Source of the DNA: Aplidium turbinatum
Taxonomy: Eukaryota > Chordata > Ascidiacea > Aplousobranchia > Polyclinidae
Reading direction: 5' to 3'
DNA: 64,000 nucleotides
Assembly: GCA_918807975.1 (NCBI GenBank)
Contig: OU964918.1
Location: 930,001-994,000 of the forward strand
A model generated the notes under the pieces. That model did no database searches. It had not been told where the DNA came from and saw only the letters and a program-made list of their open reading frames with translations. The stretch's first letter is position 1. Each line of letters begins with the position of its first letter. Position numbers and translations under genes: made by a program. Positions 54,520 through 64,000 of this stretch are shown piece by piece.

Positions 54520-54950
54520 TTGGTCATTTCTGCTATATGGCTGTGAATCCTGGACTGCATGCCTGAAGATAGTGAGGAAGATCAACAGTGCTGAAATTTG
54601 GTTCATTCGTAGAATGATGGGAATTAACTGGATGGATAAAATCACTAACGAAGAAGTGTGGAGACGCTCTGGGTGCACCCCTGGCGTTCTCATCACAACT
54701 ATCAAAAACAGGCAAATGACACTTATCGGGCATGTCTACCACAAACGCGGAATTGAACACTCGGCAATGATGGGGCGATTTCCTGGTCAGAGACACCAGG
54801 GGCGTCCACGTTTGGAAATCTTCAAAAATCTTTCAACGTGGACAAACCAAAATTTTGAAAATCTAATTAGAAGTATGGACAATCGATCGTTGTGGAGACT
54901 CACGGTAGCCGACGCCTTATTCAGGCATGGCCGATGATGATGATGATTTG
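54520..54950 (+). mobile_element. LINE 3' coding tail nested in family B copy 2
   Basis: Plus-strand copy of the fragment at 15,825-16,230: YGCESWTAC, IRRMMGINWMDKITNEE, RSGCTPGVL, LIGHVYHKRG, ending NRSLWRLTVADALFRHGR with stop and a GATGATGATGAT tail at 54,933-54,947. The frame is open from 54,572 to 54,937. Reverse transcriptase core absent. Confidence 0.82.
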
Positions 54951-56703
54951 GTCATCACCGTTTTATTCAAAAGCGGGGTATTTTTCTATCTATTAATTGA
55001 TCGAAATATTACTTATAAAGCTGTGTGGTTCAATTTCATTAACATTATACTTGACGATGCTAATTTACTACACTTGCAATACGGTTTGTTTTGTACAATA
55101 TTTCGCACAAGTCATATATTTTTTGTGACTGGAATTCCTGGTCTTCGAAAAATTTTGATAAGTCAGTTTTTCTCAATGCAATGACGAGCTGCATGTCTTC
55201 ATTTTCAATAAACACATTATGTGTTTCCATTTTCGCTGATAGGCATTACTTTCACAGATCAAATGTTTGTACTGTTTCAACGTCTGACGATGGTGAACCG
55301 CTGTAAAGCGGCTGATATTTCCTGCGAAAGTTTTGCGTAACAAAAAAGCATTCATTCAAGAGGAATGCAATTTGAAACAAACTCATGATTTTCTTAGGTT
55401 GTATCGCAACACCGCTGAACGTTGTATCGACATAAGCAAAGTATCTATAAGCTGTTAGCACTCGCAATGACACGATAGGACATATCAAGCTGTGCTTATT
55501 TCTCTACGATGAGAATTAGGTCAGGGCAAGAGCGGCAAACCAGAGTTGACTTTTCGCTGCTTGATATTTGAGCAAACAAATTATATGGTAGATTATAAAT
55601 ATTAGTGCAATTTCTTTTTAATGGAAAAACGCCCAAAACATTTTTGTTTAGTTTAGCATTACTCCATGTTATAATTCAAAAATATGCGTTCGAACGGTCA
55701 ATTTTGAAGCTGTTTTCGGGAAATTAAAATAAAAACCTACTTTCTATCGTTTTTTCATCTCAAACACTTTATTTCAATAACTTTGTGGGGTAAAATTTTA
55801 ATTTCTACACGCAAAATACACATGGCTATTATCTTGCAAAATATTTTGGCTCTGTGATTTTCATAGCTCCCGTTATTAGCAATTAATTAGCACGGGGTTA
55901 AAATAGCCCGTGTCGAATATCGAATATCGTGACGTCACACGCGTGCCAAAGGGAGGGTTGTAACCCCCACCCCCCCCCCCCCCTTGGCTACGCCACTGAG
56001 ATGCTGTATCGGAGGATGGGGTAAGACACATCAAAAGACGCACCGCTTGGCTGTAAATCTACACTGTCTTCGCCGTTCGCAATGAAGCGTCCACGTTATA
56101 AGTTGCAAACTCTTTCACAGTTCAGAAGAGCTTTGCCAGCGCAGAATTGCACCTTTTTTTGTTACCCAACCAGACATCTCTCACCAACCACAATCTACAA
56201 AGCTCACTCTAAACTATTACTTACATACGTTCGACGTCTGTTGATGTTGTGTATGTCTTGTAAAAGCGGCGCGATCATTTTGGTTACAGCTGCACAAGCT
56301 AACTCAAGGCGAGGCACGAAAGGAGATGCTCATAATAATTTGACGTCTACTGGCGTTGAATCAATGCAAATAAGGTGATGTTTCTATAAAAGATTCAATT
56401 CTGCAAGTTGTGCACGTGCTATGCGCCGGCGCGTATCACCAGTGAATAAAGAAACAACAGGAGAAAATTTCTGCTCCTAAAAAAAGCAAACTGCAAAAAT
56501 GTTTCTGACAAGGTGTCATAAACCACGTTGTATTTCAAAAAGTATCTGAGATACAAATTTTTGAGTAGCATCTTCAATATGCGTATGAACTTTGTGACAA
56601 AGTCATGAAATTTCAGCTTTTTAGAATAGTTTTATCGTATGGTTTTCAGCGTTTCAAAATTCGTAAGGCATGAGATGCCCTAGCCCAGGCATGAAAGTGT
56701 TAA

Positions 56704-57359
56704 AGAGAAAGTCGTAGAGGAGTTGCAGTAACAAATAGATTTATAAATGTATGGTTAATGCTTCTGCATATTATGCACGTAAATGACGACCTATTGGTTT
56801 GAGCATAAGCAGAGAGCAAGATGATCGATTTCGAGTAATGGGTAGTACCAAATTTAAGTCATAAGTTGAGAAGACAACCGGAAACAGACATTGCCGTCGG
56901 CTGCAGCGTGGATCAGGTGTATGTCGGAAGGCGTACACCGATGAATAGCGCTCAAGTCCGCTTTCCCGCAATGCAGGGTAAAAATATGAAAAAAAAAAGG
57001 AAACAAGTGAAAAAGAGCGAAAATAAGATGATACAAAGCAAATGAAGTGATGGTATTTCTGTCAGCTGGTTGGACTAGGGGTTAAGGCTATAAAGTAGGC
57101 ATTTTCATGACATGGTTCGATTACCACCCCTACCATTAGGCTACTTTTTTTTCTTCTGTAACTACCAAATAAAGCTCAAACCAAGCATTAACTCTTTAGC
57201 TGAGTGCTATAAAGGTCACAATTGGACGGTAGCTTCTTATAACATGTTTTAGTTGGTTAAACATAGCTTTTGATTGGTTCGTGGTTGAATTGTATGTCTT
57301 CCTGTTAAAGTACCTACCCTCCGAAACGCCTATTAAAAACCACAAAAATCCGAAACTTA
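56704..57359 (+). mobile_element. SINE-bearing stretch
   Basis: Contains on plus the body of the tRNA-derived SINE also seen at 25,420-25,672 (about 56,825-57,000: GATCGATTTCGAGTAATGGG to an A-run, with about 45 extra bases inside). Then comes a second tRNA-like head at 57,061-57,135 (A box TGGACTAGGGGTTAAGG, B box GGTTCGATTACC), probably another SINE family. The first copy lacks its tRNA head. Confidence 0.68.
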
Positions 57360-57850
57360 GCGGCTAAAAAAATGCCCACTTCGGAACAATGACATGTGTA
57401 CCACCAACAACTGTGTCTACAAGATCATGTGCAAGAAATGCAGGGAAAGCTACATAGGCAGCACGATCCGCCCACACCACTGCAGCCTAAAAGAACATCT
57501 TTGCTCAGATAAAAGTTCAGTCTTTGATCATCAACAACAGTGCCTCGACGACTTTGAATTTACAATCATTGCCAGTGAAAACGACGGAGTACATTTGAGC
57601 TTCAAAGAGGCCATTTTCATAAGTAGACAGAATCCAAAATTTAACAACCGGGCGGAAAGGGAAGGACTACGTCATGTAAACTAGTAATCAAATGATTCAA
57701 CAAAGTTTCACAGCAAGAACGCCTAACAACATAAAAACTCAACAGACAGCAGCCTCAAGCCAAACAAAAGCGCCTCAAGAACGACTCACTGACTAACACT
57801 ATTCGTCATAGCACATGACTAGAAAACTGTGTTCCTACAGTTATTGTAAA
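57360..57850 (+). mobile_element. Penelope-like GIY-YIG fragment
   Basis: A 96-codon frame (57,394-57,684): NNCVYKIMCKKCRESYIGST, then SLKEHLC, FDHQQQCLDDFEFTIIAS and SFKEAIFISRQNPKFNNR. It has the YKI…CxxC…YIG core and the later E/N positions of GIY-YIG endonucleases as found at the C terminus of PLE proteins. Shared 3' tail with the interrupted copy at 29,365-31,640. It belongs to a different lineage than the PLE at 39-45 kb. Only the last domain remains. Confidence 0.72.
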
Positions 57851-58545
57851 TCGCGATAAAAAATGCAAATCGCTACTACTACAGAAACATTGAAATCGCT
57901 TCCATTACACTTACGTATTGCAGAGTTTTCATTATTTGATTTGACCACAATTTGCTCTGAGTTGATTGCGGAAGCAGTCCAGTTAGTACATCACTTTTTT
58001 TACACTGATTCAATGCATCAAGACGTGGAACCAACATAAAACAGAAAACGTTTTGTGATTGGGTGGATAATAGAACCTGTTATTCGTTTTTCAGGGCACC
58101 ACATTGAAAAATACACACAATCCTCAAGCATTTCTTGCACCGTTGCCAGATTTGGAAATAGGAAAACAAACTAAAAAATTCTGGTGAAATTTAGAGGTCT
58201 TTGGTGCCAAGCTTTTTAACTTCAGAACCAGACCAATTTTTGGTGAAACTTGATCAAGTCTTCCCCACTCAATTTTTTTCAAGAAAGTTTTTTCAATAAT
58301 TTAAAACTTTTAACTGAAAGTCTCTGCTCAAATAGAAAACGTTTTACAAGAGGTTTGCGCATGCGTGATGACAGCGTGATAGTGTGTTACAGGTTCAGAG
58401 TGACAAATTTGCGCTCTTCAATCTATCTTCTGAATCTGACAGCAGGCACTTTAACAGCAATTGTGTAGTTTTTGCCACTGGCATGGTTGCAGGCGGTGGC
58501 GAGACACTGCATTTTGGCAAGACTTGGCCAAAATGATGACTTTTA
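57851..58545. other. Unassigned sequence with one hairpin-motif copy
   Basis: No coding feature. A diverged copy of the recurrent hairpin motif lies at about 57,977-58,066 (CACTGATTCAATGCATCAAG then ACGTGGAACCAACAT). Confidence 0.35.
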
Positions 58546-61500
58546 CATTCATTCATTCATAGCTTGTCACGCCAGTGTCGGAGCCAGGTAAGAGCATTGT
58601 TTGTGATGTTTTTGAGGTCGTTGTCATCACATGAAGGGCTAAGGGGGCAGTTGGTGAGGATGTGCTTCATCGTCTGATTGTCTAGGCCGCAATCACACGT
58701 TGGGTCAGGAGTCATCTTCCATCGGAAAAAATTGGTTTCATTTCTCCCGACTCCGCAGTGGGCTCTGTTTAGGCAGCACCACTCTCTTCTCTCAAGGGTT
58801 GGAGTTTGTTGTAGACGTTCGAAAGGACTTGGATGGCAGGATGTTGTGTCCTATCGGGCTCAGAGGTCCACATTTCTAGTCGTGCAGCTGTCGCGCTTGT
58901 GTGTTCCAATGGGCCGACTTTGATGAAACTTTTGCGAGACTTGAGTCTTGTTGAAATACGTTTGTGTTCATAGAGAGGGTGGCGTTGGTCGGATATTTGT
59001 TTTACTCTTTCCTTTTTTGTAGCGACTTCTCTTTGGATATGAGGTGGAGCTATAGTTGCTAAGTTATAGAGGTCGGAGATTGGTGTTGGACGGAGTGTGC
59101 CAGTTATGATTCTACATGCTTGGTTTAATTCAGAGTCAATTACTTTGGTGTGGCTTGACCTAGCCCATACTGGAGCGCAGTATTTAGCGGTCGAATAACA
59201 GAGAGCCAATGCTGTTTGCTTCAGTGTATGCTCATCTGCTCCCCAGTTTGAGTTTCCCAGCTTTTGCAAAAGGTTATTGCGAGCAGATAATTTTTTCTTA
59301 AGCTTCAGTAGGTGTGTCTTATATGATAGGGTCCTGTCCAGTGTTATGCCAAGGTATACAGGAAAGGGGGTATATTGTAAAGCAGTGTTTTCCCAATTGA
59401 TGATAAGTTTTTGGCTAGCCATATGATTGTTCAAGTGAAAGCATGTTACTTGGGTTTTGGAAGGGTTTGCATTTAGGCTCCAGTACTTGTAATATGTGGA
59501 ATACTCGGAGAGTGCTCCTGTTAAGGTATTTTCTATCACCGAGAAGTTTTTTGATTGGGTAGCTAGGCAGATGTCGTCGGCATAAATGAAACGACGTACG
59601 TTGGGGGGTTTTGGTTGATCATTGGTGAGATAGGTGCAAGGACAGAGCCTTGCGGCAGGCCATTACGTTGGGTTCTCCAGCGGCTTTTTCGACCCTTCAT
59701 CTCAACAAAAAATCGTCTGTTTGTAAGAAGTGATTGAATAGCTTGGTTGATTGTGGGGTTCTTGCTGACTTGATCCAGTTTAAGAAGCAAGGCCCTATGG
59801 TTGATGGTATCATAAGCGCCAGATAGGTCTACGAAGACGGTTCCAGTGGCGAGTTTCTGTTCGAATCCATCCTCTATTATATTGAGTTAGATTTAATACT
59901 TGACCGCAGCAAAAGCGCCCTGGTCGAAAAACTGCCTGGTCATGTGTAAGTTGGTCATCTACTTGCGTTGAAATCCTATTTAGTATGAGGCGTTCGTATA
60001 CTTTCATGAGGATGCATAAAAGTGATATTGGTCTATAGTTCTTTGGGGAAGAGGGATCTTTTTGGGGTTTTAAAAGAGCTACTACCTTTGCTTTTCTCCA
60101 GATCTTTGGGATTGTTGCACCGGTCAGACAATTGTTGAAGAATTTTACGAGCCAGTATTTAGCTTTCGTACCAAAATGGAGGATCTGTTCAGTAGTGATT
60201 CCATCTAGGCCAGTTGCTTTACCACTTTTCAAGTGTTTGAAGGCTACCTGAAGGTCTGTTGGTGTGAAAAATTGATCATTGGTTTCCCTTTCTAGTAAAG
60301 TATCGTTTTTGTACCTGGTGGGTTTGTGGTATCGGTGCTTGGCTTTGGTCTTTCCATTAAGAAGCAGTTGGTGGGCGACTTGGTTTGGTGTGACTGCTGC
60401 GAGGTTATTTTGCAGTTGGTTATCAGAATTTAATTTTTTTATGGTAGCCCATGCTTTCTTGCTATTGTGGCGAAGGTCAGTTGACTCTATCATTTTTCTC
60501 CAGCGCGTTTTTCTTTCTTCATCGAGTTTGTTGAGGACTGTTTCGCCAAGGCTCAGTGCTTCTTGGCTGAAAGGATCCTGGTTGTATTGGTTCAGGTATT
60601 CTTCATACACTTCTTTGCTTTCAGTTGTGAGACCAGGTATGTATTCTTTGCGTCTTCCTCTTGGTGTGGTCTGTTTTGAGATCTTCCAAACCAGTTTTTG
60701 AAAAACAGCGTATGATTGGGGTGTGGGGGGTATATTGTCGATTTCTGCGTCTAGTACTTGTGTAAAGTTGTCCCAGTTAGCTTTGCGGAAATTAAACCGT
60801 GGCAGTGGTTTGGAGATTCGGGGCTGAATTACTGGGTTTATGTTGATGCATACTGGGAGGTGTTGGGACTTGGGTATGGGTTCGAGAATTGTTCTTTTAA
60901 CCCTTTGAAGGTTGGGGGGGGGGCTGTCAATTTAATTTTTTTGTATCAACAGTTGTGTCTCTAAAACCACTGAGGCTGCGACTACGAGATTTCTTGACTT
61001 TTCCTAACTTTTATTCACCTCTATTGAGCTGAAATTTTGAGCGAATAAAGGTTATAAATTGAGAGATATAAGGCATTTCTCAGCACATCTTCTGAAATAT
61101 TTCATATTCCATTGTTCAAAATTTTTCCACCAGCTGGATGAAAGCAATTAATTTGGCCCATGTCTTGTTAATCAAATGATTTAAATTGAGATTATGTAAA
61201 AAAAATTTAATCACAACATTGCAATGCATGTTTTTCATTACTCTATCAAAAAATACCAAATAATTCAAACGTCATAAGTCACATCAACATTTCAACGTAT
61301 ATAAGCAGTTCTAAAATCTACATAGTTTTAATTTTCGGATATGCTCTGCGTGAATAGTTTTACAAAGTGAATCCCAAATTTTGAAACCGTGCCTTAAAAA
61401 ATAACAGAGATATCACTCCTAAAGCATAAGAAGAATCGACAGCCCCCCCCAAACTGAGCAAGACTCCAAGGAGCCCAACCGCCTAAGGGTTAAAGGAGTT

Positions 61501-61560
61501 GATGTATTTTGAGCTAACAAAAGCAAGGTCGGGATTATAGCCTTTCTTCCATCTTTTATA
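58546..61560 (-). mobile_element. Jockey/CR1-like LINE, 5'-truncated
   Basis: Minus-strand non-LTR retrotransposon. From upstream: end of the endonuclease (NPDLAFVSSKYINSFK near 61,545-61,490), linker, reverse transcriptase (ATGLDGITTEQI, LLKPQKDPSSPKNYRPISLL, FRPGRF, GLPQGSVLAP, and the catalytic FIYADDICLA near 59,590-59,560), thumb (LNANPSKTQ, YLGITLDRTLSYKTH) and C-terminal zinc-knuckle-like end (LNRAHCGVGRN, CDCGLDNQTMKHILTNCPL) stopping near 58,565. An ATGA-repeat tail lies at 58,546-58,560. Three or more frame changes divide it (near 59,890, 59,630 and 58,790). The endonuclease N terminus is missing. A 589-bp TTAA element interrupts it at 60,901-61,489. Confidence 0.88.
60901..61489. 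mobile_element. TTAA-flanked MITE (family D)
   Basis: A 589-bp element between TTAA at 60,897-60,900 and 61,490-61,493, with ends CCCTTTGAAGGTTGGG and, inward from the right, CCCTTAGGCGGTTGGG; a G-run followed by CTGTC follows at both ends. It splits the LINE frame between SFK and RTILEP, which read continuously without it. No coding capacity. CCCTT ends and a TTAA target suit piggyBac-type MITEs. Confidence 0.87.
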
Positions 61561-61634
61561 TTTAAAATGGGTGAAGGAAAGGGCCATTTCAATTCACTTT
61601 TATATTTAAAATGGGTAAAGGAAAGGGCCATTTA
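61547..61634. repeat. Tandem duplication at LINE 5' edge
   Basis: Two direct copies of a unit of about 49 bp containing TTTATATTTAAAATGGGT and AAGGAAAGGGCCATTT. It marks the truncated edge of the LINE. Confidence 0.75.
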
Positions 61635-62269
61635 TTATTTTTCGTCTGAAATCTAGATAAAAGACTACAGAACAGATTAATTTTTCTGGTTTTAAACAGG
61701 ATGAGAATGGCACAATGCATCAATAATTAATTTGGCTCCAAGAATCACAAAACTACCTAAAAACGCACTATTTGGACTTCTTCATTTTTCACCACCATGA
61801 AACTTACTGACAAAGTAAAGGCCCTACAACCGACAGCATGTATTATACATATAAGACCTCTCACTCTTGGCAACACCCTGACCAACTACTGTTCCATTGC
61901 ACTTTCGAACAATCTTCAAAACACACTCGGCTGTTCTAAACCAGGAGTGACTTTGTGTGGTAATTTCCTCAACTACAATAAAAAAAATGGTTCCTTGGAC
62001 CCGGGTAATACAATCTAAGCATAGTGTAATAAAACTAGGGCAATACCTTAATTATAGCGACTACTGGATATATGTTGCCTCTGAGAGAAATTTTCACTAA
62101 GGGTACAAAGAGTCATTCCGGGACCCCCTCTCACTCCGGGCCCATTTTATTTTGGGCAAAACGCGTGATGTTTGCTTAGGCATATTGCACACCATACAAC
62201 ATTTTACTGCAGAATTGGACATATGTGCGCAATAATAGTATCAAGCTGTAATAAAACTATTATTTAGTG
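61635..62269. other. Unassigned sequence
   Basis: No feature recognised; an open frame at 61,797-62,018 has no known motif. Confidence 0.3.
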
Positions 62270-62459
62270 AGCTAAAACCTCAATTGCTAAGGTAACAGGG
62301 ATCAGTGTCAGTAGATGTTACAGAAAATATATTTCGCACTTATTCAGTGCATCGTCAGTTCTGATCAGAACTGACGATGCACTGAATAAGTGCGAAATAT
62401 ATTTTCTGTAACATCTACTGACACTGATCCCTGTTACCTTAGCAATTGAGGTTTTAGCT
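62270..62459. repeat. Perfect 190-bp palindrome without spacer
   Basis: The two 95-bp arms, from AGCTAAAACCTCAATTGC to its exact complement, are identical by eye with no mismatch and meet at TTCTGATCAGAA (centre between 62,364 and 62,365). The right arm also contains CTGACGATGCACTGAATAAG followed by TGCGAAAT, a CTGAYGA-stem-GAAA motif like the ones in the PLE repeats. Confidence 0.9.
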
Positions 62460-64000
62460 TTCTAGATATGGAACAGGGATCGTTTCAGAATAAGACTAGG
62501 TCAGAAAGCGAGGCAGACTCCGACGCAGCTCAGCATCAGCCAAGAGCAGTTAGCTATTATTTAGTGCTTTGTTTTGTGCATATTATGTGATCTGTCCCTC
62601 GCCAATTTGTGTATCTTGCATTGAAATCGTGTGTCAGTTGTGATGTTGAGATGGTTCTGTTGAGAGGTGTCGCTTGTACAGCTTTAATTATAATTTTCAA
62701 ATTCATTTATTTATTTCTCTTAGATGTAGCCTATTATTATTCCTGATGAGGACACTCTATGGTGTCGAAAACGTTTGATTTAGTAGTTTTGTACTTGTTT
62801 TTCTGTGTGTTTAATAAAAAATGTTAAATCCGTTAACGTTACTGAATGTTATATGTATCTGGTACAAGTCAAGCTCTCTACCAATGTTCAAACATATAAC
62901 ATCTTGTTAAAACAATCAAATTAATCATCTGACCAATAACTTTTTTTCTTTAAATTTTGCATTCACCACATGCCTAGTAGAGGTGAACAAAATCACTTTT
63001 TGACTGCGACTCCGCTCCTGTTCCAAAAGTATTGACTCTTGCTCCAACTCCAAAATTCATTTTGAAGTAGGCTACAATAACTGTGAAACTACCTTTTTCA
63101 AATAGTTTTTAAAGAACCAAAAAAACACCCGCACTTTTTGCCCGGGTTTTTCTCAAGCCTGCTTTTGGTACATCATGCCTCTCCTGGACAGGAGATTAAC
63201 CAACTTTTATGATTTAATTTAGGGTGATTTTAACAGAAAATTATTGCACGGAAAGCATTAAATCACTACTTTGGCCCATTAATTTGCTTGCAATTAACTC
63301 AATTACCTTTCCAGGCCCTTTTGCTACATTACGGGCCCACCATGACTAAAGAATAATAACTTTTATGCTTGAATTTAGTCGTTTAGCATGGTTTTAATCA
63401 AACATTTTTGAGTGTAAACTATAAAAGCACAATTTCGGGCCCCCAAACAAACAAAGGCCTGGGCCCTCAAGGGTACGCCGTACCCTCCGTACTCCCCTCT
63501 CATAGGCCTTGGCCTAATGCAAACTTTGCTCGGAATAATATGTTGGCCAAATCATCGGTTTTCTACCAGGTGGTCCCACAAGTTAATTTTTTTCCGACGA
63601 ACTTTCAGTAACTTCGCATAGAGTTTGTATTAATACCGTGTAGTAAAAGCAAACATTTTTTCGTTGGCGTGTTTAGTTCAGTGGTTTCATCTTGTGCCTT
63701 ATGTTCGACGCCAATAGAAGTCAATTCATTTCTTTAAATTAATTTTTGCCGTGCACAAAAACTTTTCATAAAAAAGTATGGTTAAGGTTAATGGGTTAGG
63801 GTTAATTCCTCATCACTTCGGAAAATCTTACTTTTAGAGTGACCAGATCAATTTCTTTTCTCAACTTTTTTAGACTTGATTAGACTAGGTGTGTTTCCAG
63901 GCTACGTTTTTTTCAAGTTCAATGTTTAGCTTTGGACCTGGGGAGCGAAAATTGACTACGGTACTGACTTTGAAAACCTCCCGAAAAAAATTAATCGATA
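62460..64000. other. AT-rich region, no confident gene
   Basis: Contains a ribozyme-like motif at 62,749-62,780 (CTGATGAGGACAC, loop, GTGTCGAAAACG). A G/C-rich patch near 63,440-63,500 and short frames have no recognisable coding content. Confidence 0.35.

Larger units (their letters stand above)
50626..56699 (+). mobile_element. Family B piggyBac-type element, copy 2 (inverted)
   Basis: Inverted, nearly identical partner of 14,020-18,837. The right end GCCCAGGCATGAAAGTG abuts TTAA at 56,700-56,703. The left limit, about 50,626, is where similarity to copy 1 starts within the unknown CxxC gene. It contains a piggyBac transposase relic (51,269-54,449), a LINE tail (54,520-54,950), an extra hAT element (51,710-52,985) absent from copy 1, and hairpin motifs near 51,100 and 56,350. 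A CAGTGGCGTAGCC-type hAT end lies at about 55,985-55,999 (complement). Confidence 0.82.

Noticed and set aside
6600-56710. One large inverted segmental duplication joining the left and right A/B copies.
   Set aside because: A lies before B on plus at both ends although each copy is inverted; a true inverted duplication would reverse the order. Separate insertions of two families fit better.
63780-63810. Telomere-like GGGTTAGGGTTA.
   Set aside because: Only two partial units; no array.

Overview
The window is eukaryotic and almost certainly from a metazoan, with marine invertebrate deuterostome (possibly tunicate) as a tentative guess. The reasons are GT-AG introns with phase-1 secreted CCP (sushi) and EGF exons, AT-rich repeat-filled intergenic DNA, recurrent TAGGCCTA-like words, and a rich set of TTAA-target transposons, Penelope-like retroelements and LINEs. 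No prokaryotic features are present.

Host genes: both recognisable host genes lie on the minus strand and had to be assembled by eye from short exons. Gene 1 runs from at least 38,519 down to 23,090 and shows EGF, EGF and CCP exons with matching phase-1 junctions; its upstream exons are not visible. Gene 2 starts at 11,055 with a signal peptide, then a small cysteine-rich exon, a CCP exon, and two exons that split later CCP modules. It runs off the left edge at 861. All inferred junctions of gene 2 are phase 1 and read through cleanly. Its first coding exon follows a strong pyrimidine-rich acceptor only eight bases before the ATG.

Mobile DNA fills most of the rest. Family A (6,639-9,866 and, inverted, 46,365-49,606) and family B (14,020 to about 18,837 and, inverted, about 50,626-56,699) use TTAA targets; B encodes a decayed piggyBac transposase. 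Diverged pieces of A and B lie at 25.8-31.9 kb. Two further TTAA elements sit at 29,668-31,351 and 60,901-61,489. hAT elements with 8-bp duplications lie at 25,998-27,312 (carrying a U6 retrocopy) and 51,710-52,985. A foldback element with 8-bp duplication is at 1,214-2,636, an unclassified element with 9-bp duplication at 32,931-35,645, a pogo-like MITE at 37,499-37,987, and a Harbinger with TAA duplication at 40,473-43,044.

Retroelements: a Penelope-like element (39,281 to about 45,533) has a 591-codon reverse transcriptase plus GIY-YIG frame, long terminal repeats, an inverted 5' arm and a candidate hammerhead ribozyme. A jockey/CR1-like LINE lies at 58,546 to about 61,560 on minus. LINE tails, GIY-YIG fragments and tRNA-derived SINEs are scattered elsewhere.

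The layout is a record of nested insertions. Several have an uninterrupted comparison copy in the same window, so insertion sites and duplications can be read directly. The most unusual signals are a short hairpin motif recurring about a dozen times within unrelated elements, a perfect 190-bp spacerless palindrome at 62,270, the ribozyme-like motifs, and a split copy of a zinc-finger-like gene family of unknown function around 46.2 and 49.6-50.6 kb.
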